A stretch of DNA of 9,025 bases from Thermodesulfovibrionales bacterium (GTDB lineage Bacteria > Nitrospirota > Thermodesulfovibrionia > Thermodesulfovibrionales > SM23-35). Below are positions 6,840 to 9,025 of this stretch, in pieces (position 1 is the first letter of the stretch; each line of letters starts with the position of its first letter). The notes under the pieces were generated by a model. That model had not been told where the DNA came from. It worked only from the letters and a program-made list of their open reading frames with translations, and made no database searches. The position numbers and the translations under genes are program-made. The stretch is taken from assembly GCA_022865525.1 (NCBI GenBank), contig JALHSV010000179.1, positions 1 to 9,025 on the forward strand. The letters run 5' to 3'.

Positions 6840-7021
6840 GGATGCGACAGCTGGTTTCTGCACAGATACTCCCTGAATAGTGCATACGCAGAGCAATCTG
6901 CATGTCCTGTGAAGTCCCTGTCATGATTGTTTCCGATGGTTTTACTTTTTTAAATGATTTGTGCTACCGTTATACCTTGTCGGATGCATGCTCTTTCCCA
7001 CAGTCTGAACAATACTGCATC
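6840..7021. other. Divergent intergenic region upstream of argG
   Basis: About 180 bases between the fur-like promoter and the argG ribosome site hold no convincing gene. TATACC (6971-6976) could be a -10 box for argG, but I see no good -35 at 16-18 bases upstream, only an AT-rich run near 6941-6958. A 5-base-pair hairpin with a GCAA loop occurs at 6888-6901 and could be chance. No clear ArgR operator is visible. Confidence 0.4.
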
Positions 7022-7026
7022 GGAGG
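7022..7026 (+). promoter_or_regulatory. Shine-Dalgarno that decides the argG start
   Basis: GGAGG ends directly against an ATG at 7027, which leaves no spacing, and six bases before a second in-frame ATG at 7033. The second ATG is therefore the likely start, giving an N-terminus of MINKIVLAYSGGLDTS. Confidence 0.75.
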
Positions 7027-7032
7027 ATGATT

Positions 7033-8235
7033 ATGATAAACAAAATCGTACTGGCATACTCCGGAGGACTCGATACCTCTGTAGCGATACACTGGTTAAA
7101 AAATACCTATAAGGCACGGATTATTGCCTTCTGTGCAGATCTCGGGCAGGGAGAAGATCTCAATGCCGTAAAAGCAAAGGCGATCAAAACCGGCGCATCA
7201 AAAGTGTATGTAAAAGATTTGAGAGAGGAGTTTGTCAAGGACTACCTATTCCCGATGCTCAGGGCTAATGCAGTGTACGAGGGTTCGTATCTTCTTGGAA
7301 CATCGATAGCACGGCCCCTGATTGCTAAAAAGCAGGTAGAGATCGCAGTAAGGGAAAACGCGCAATTTGTTGCACATGGCGCTACGGGCAAGGGGAATGA
7401 CCAGGTCAGGTTTGAACTCACTTATTATGCGCTCAAACCGGATATACAAGTGATTGCCCCGTGGAGGGAATGGCCATTTGATTCAAGACAATCGTTGATC
7501 GAATATGCCGGGAAGCATAAGATCCCTGTTACGGCAACAAAGGAAAAATCATACAGCATCGACCAGAACCTCTTCCACATAAGCTATGAAGGCGGCATTC
7601 TTGAAGATCCATGGCAGGAGCCGCCATCCGATATGTATACCATGGCAGTACCTCCGGAGAAGGCTCCTGATAAGCCTGAATATGTTACGATTGCCTATGA
7701 GAAAGGGAACCCTGTTACCCTTAATAATAAGCGCATGTCCCCGGCACGCCTTTTGGGCAGACTGAATGCAATCGCAGGGGGAAACGGGATCGGAAGGGTT
7801 GATATCGTTGAAAACAGGTATGTCGGAATCAAATCACGGGGTGTATACGAAACGCCTGGAGGCACGGTGCTTCATGCAGCTCACCGGGCATTGGAATCGA
7901 TTGTTCTTGACCGCGAAGTCATGCATCTTAAGGAATCCCTTATCCTGCGATATGCAGAGCTTATCTACTATGGCTACTGGTTTTCACCCGAAAGAAAAGT
8001 CCTTCAAAATCTCATCGATGATATTCAGCGGGATGTTACGGGAACGGTACGGGTCAAGCTCTACAAGGGTAGTTGTTCTGTCGTTGGCAGAAAATCTCCT
8101 TATTCATTATATAATCCTGAACTTGCAACGTTTGAAAAGGAAGCAGTATATGATCAGAAAGATGCTGAAGGATTCATTAAGATCAATGCCCTCAGATTAA
8201 AATTGGGGGCCTTGAAAAAATCTTCAAACAGGTAA
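7033..8235 (+). CDS. argG: Argininosuccinate synthase
   Basis: A cytosolic enzyme joining citrulline and aspartate with ATP to form argininosuccinate, AMP and pyrophosphate, the penultimate step of arginine synthesis. It has 400 residues, the normal bacterial length. The N-terminal ATP-pyrophosphatase loop is AYSGGLDTS (8-16). The substrate-binding segments YEGSYLLGTSIARP (82-95) and GATGKGNDQVRFE (116-128) are intact, and the C-terminal region has YETPGGTVLHAAHRALE. I see no frameshift or missing key residue. The next gene, dprA, starts 28 bases after the stop with no visible terminator, so the two are probably co-transcribed. Confidence 0.97.
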   Translation: MINKIVLAYSGGLDTSVAIHWLKNTYKARIIAFCADLGQGEDLNAVKAKAIKTGASKVYVKDLREEFVKDYLFPMLRANAVYEGSYLLGTSIARPLIAKKQVEIAVRENAQFVAHGATGKGNDQVRFELTYYALKPDIQVIAPWREWPFDSRQSLIEYAGKHKIPVTATKEKSYSIDQNLFHISYEGGILEDPWQEPPSDMYTMAVPPEKAPDKPEYVTIAYEKGNPVTLNNKRMSPARLLGRLNAIAGGNGIGRVDIVENRYVGIKSRGVYETPGGTVLHAAHRALESIVLDREVMHLKESLILRYAELIYYGYWFSPERKVLQNLIDDIQRDVTGTVRVKLYKGSCSVVGRKSPYSLYNPELATFEKEAVYDQKDAEGFIKINALRLKLGALKKSSNR

Positions 8236-8263
8236 TAATCCGAATATTGATTGAGAAGAGATT

Positions 8264-9025
8264 ATGGCAGATATAAGATATTGGATTGCTTTGTCAATGT
8301 TATCGGATGTCGGGCCCGTGAGTGCAAGGAAATTACTTTCTGCATTTGGAACTCCGGAAAAGATATTCGACGCAGGGCTCGGTGATCTGCTCGAAATAGA
8401 AGGCATAGGAATAAACAGGGCAAACAGCATCAAACATTTCTCCGCATGGCAAGATGCGGAAAAACAAGCAAAGCTCATTGAACAAAAGGGGATAACTGCT
8501 GTGAGTTTTGAGAGTCCTTCCTATCCGGAGATGCTCAGGGAAATCGAGGATGCTCCTCTCATTCTTTATATGAAGGGAAATATCATACCGCAGGATCGAT
8601 ATGCAATTTCCGTTGTCGGATCACGCAAGCTTACAGATTACGGGGCATCGGTTGCTGACAATATTTCTGGGAACCTTGCACGCATGGGATTTACCATTGT
8701 CAGCGGGATGGCACGAGGGGTTGATTCACTGTCTCACAGAGCGGCACTGAAAGCCGGAGGGAGAACCATTGCAGTGCTCGGCTCAGGGGTCGATGTCCCC
8801 TATCCTCCTGAGAACAAAGGACTGATGGAAAAGATTATCGAATCAGGGGGTGTCATCAGTGAATTTCCGCCCGGGACTCCTCCTGATAAAGAGAATTTCC
8901 CGAGAAGAAACAGGATTATCAGCGGGCTTTCTCTCGGAGTGCTGGTTGTAGAAGCAGCCTCTGACAGCGGTGCATTGATAACGGCGAGATATGCAGCGGA
9001 TCAGGGGAGGGAAGTTTTTGCGGTA
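8264..9025 (+). CDS. dprA: DNA processing protein DprA, 3' end beyond window
   Basis: The first 254 codons are present and the frame is still open at the edge. DprA binds incoming single-stranded DNA in the cytosol, displaces SSB and loads RecA during natural transformation. Residues 1-65 look like the N-terminal helical module with a helix-hairpin-helix-like stretch, LLEIEGIGINRANSI (about 42-56). The Rossmann-like DprA/Smf core follows: SVVGSRKLTDYG, IVSGMARGVDSLSHRAAL, TIAVLGSGVDVPYPPEN, GGVISEFPPGTPP, FPRRNRIISGLS and VVEAASDSGALITARYA, ending at EVFAV where family members continue with PG. The ATG at 8264 has GAGAAGAG (8253-8260) three bases before it, a weak and close ribosome site. A C-terminal winged helix, if present, lies outside the window. 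Confidence 0.94.
   Translation, partial: MADIRYWIALSMLSDVGPVSARKLLSAFGTPEKIFDAGLGDLLEIEGIGINRANSIKHFSAWQDAEKQAKLIEQKGITAVSFESPSYPEMLREIEDAPLILYMKGNIIPQDRYAISVVGSRKLTDYGASVADNISGNLARMGFTIVSGMARGVDSLSHRAALKAGGRTIAVLGSGVDVPYPPENKGLMEKIIESGGVISEFPPGTPPDKENFPRRNRIISGLSLGVLVVEAASDSGALITARYAADQGREVFAV

Noticed and set aside
6874..6891. Possible ArgR operator upstream of argG (TGAATA half-site)
   Set aside because: Only one half-site is present. The opposite half reads CATACG rather than TATTCA, so it does not qualify.
6888..6901. Small hairpin GCAGA-GCAA-TCTGC
   Set aside because: Five base pairs with no uridine tract and no extended stem. It is too short to claim as an RNA element.
6679..6924. 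An 81-codon minus-strand frame spanning the fur-like start and the intergenic region
   Set aside because: It overlaps the well-supported regulator in another frame, has no clear ribosome site and runs across the promoter and operator.

Overview
The window is chromosomal and about half GC by eye. It comes from a Gram-negative-type, probably anaerobic or microaerophilic bacterium with type IV pili. The gene content (PilX/PilY1, an anaerobe-style FeoB with a Fur-family regulator, ArgG, DprA) and the short dispersed-looking intergenic repeats (CAGTAGACAG-like and AAGGRTTC-like) remind me of Nitrospirota or a deltaproteobacterial lineage. That placement is an impression and was not tested. I see no rRNA, tRNA, CRISPR array, insertion sequence or phage gene.

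Layout. Positions 1-44 are a repeat-rich leader ending in a Shine-Dalgarno. Positions 45-4295 (+) hold two type IV pilus genes in tandem: a PilX-like minor pilin and a 1203-residue PilY1 tip adhesin/assembly factor. Positions 4296-4383 are an 88-base gap between convergent genes, filled by 8-base tandem repeats and an imperfect inverted repeat that may be a bidirectional terminator. Positions 6785 down to 4384 (-) hold a Fur-family regulator followed by feoB. The feoB start lies inside the end of the regulator gene. A good sigma70-type promoter and a Fur-box-like palindrome sit directly before the regulator. Positions 6786-7032 are a divergent intergenic region. Positions 7033-8235 (+) are argG, followed after 28 bases by dprA, which runs off the right edge.

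How the genes work together. PilX and PilY1 are expected to form part of the minor-pilin priming complex at the pilus tip. The Fur-like protein probably represses its own operon when Fe(II) is plentiful, and so controls the FeoB ferrous iron importer. ArgG makes argininosuccinate for arginine synthesis. DprA loads RecA onto single-stranded DNA taken up during natural transformation, so pili and dprA in one window are compatible with competence, though they are not in one operon.

The most unusual item is the PilX leader peptide. A 51-base tandem duplication, whose sequence resembles the non-coding repeat just upstream, is translated in frame and lengthens the prepilin leader to about 40 residues, duplicating the region just before the processing site. 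Other points are a histidine-rich cytosolic tail and non-canonical gate motif in FeoB, a regulator start codon with no Shine-Dalgarno, and a degenerate metal-site motif in PilY1. I found no clear candidate for a wholly new system.
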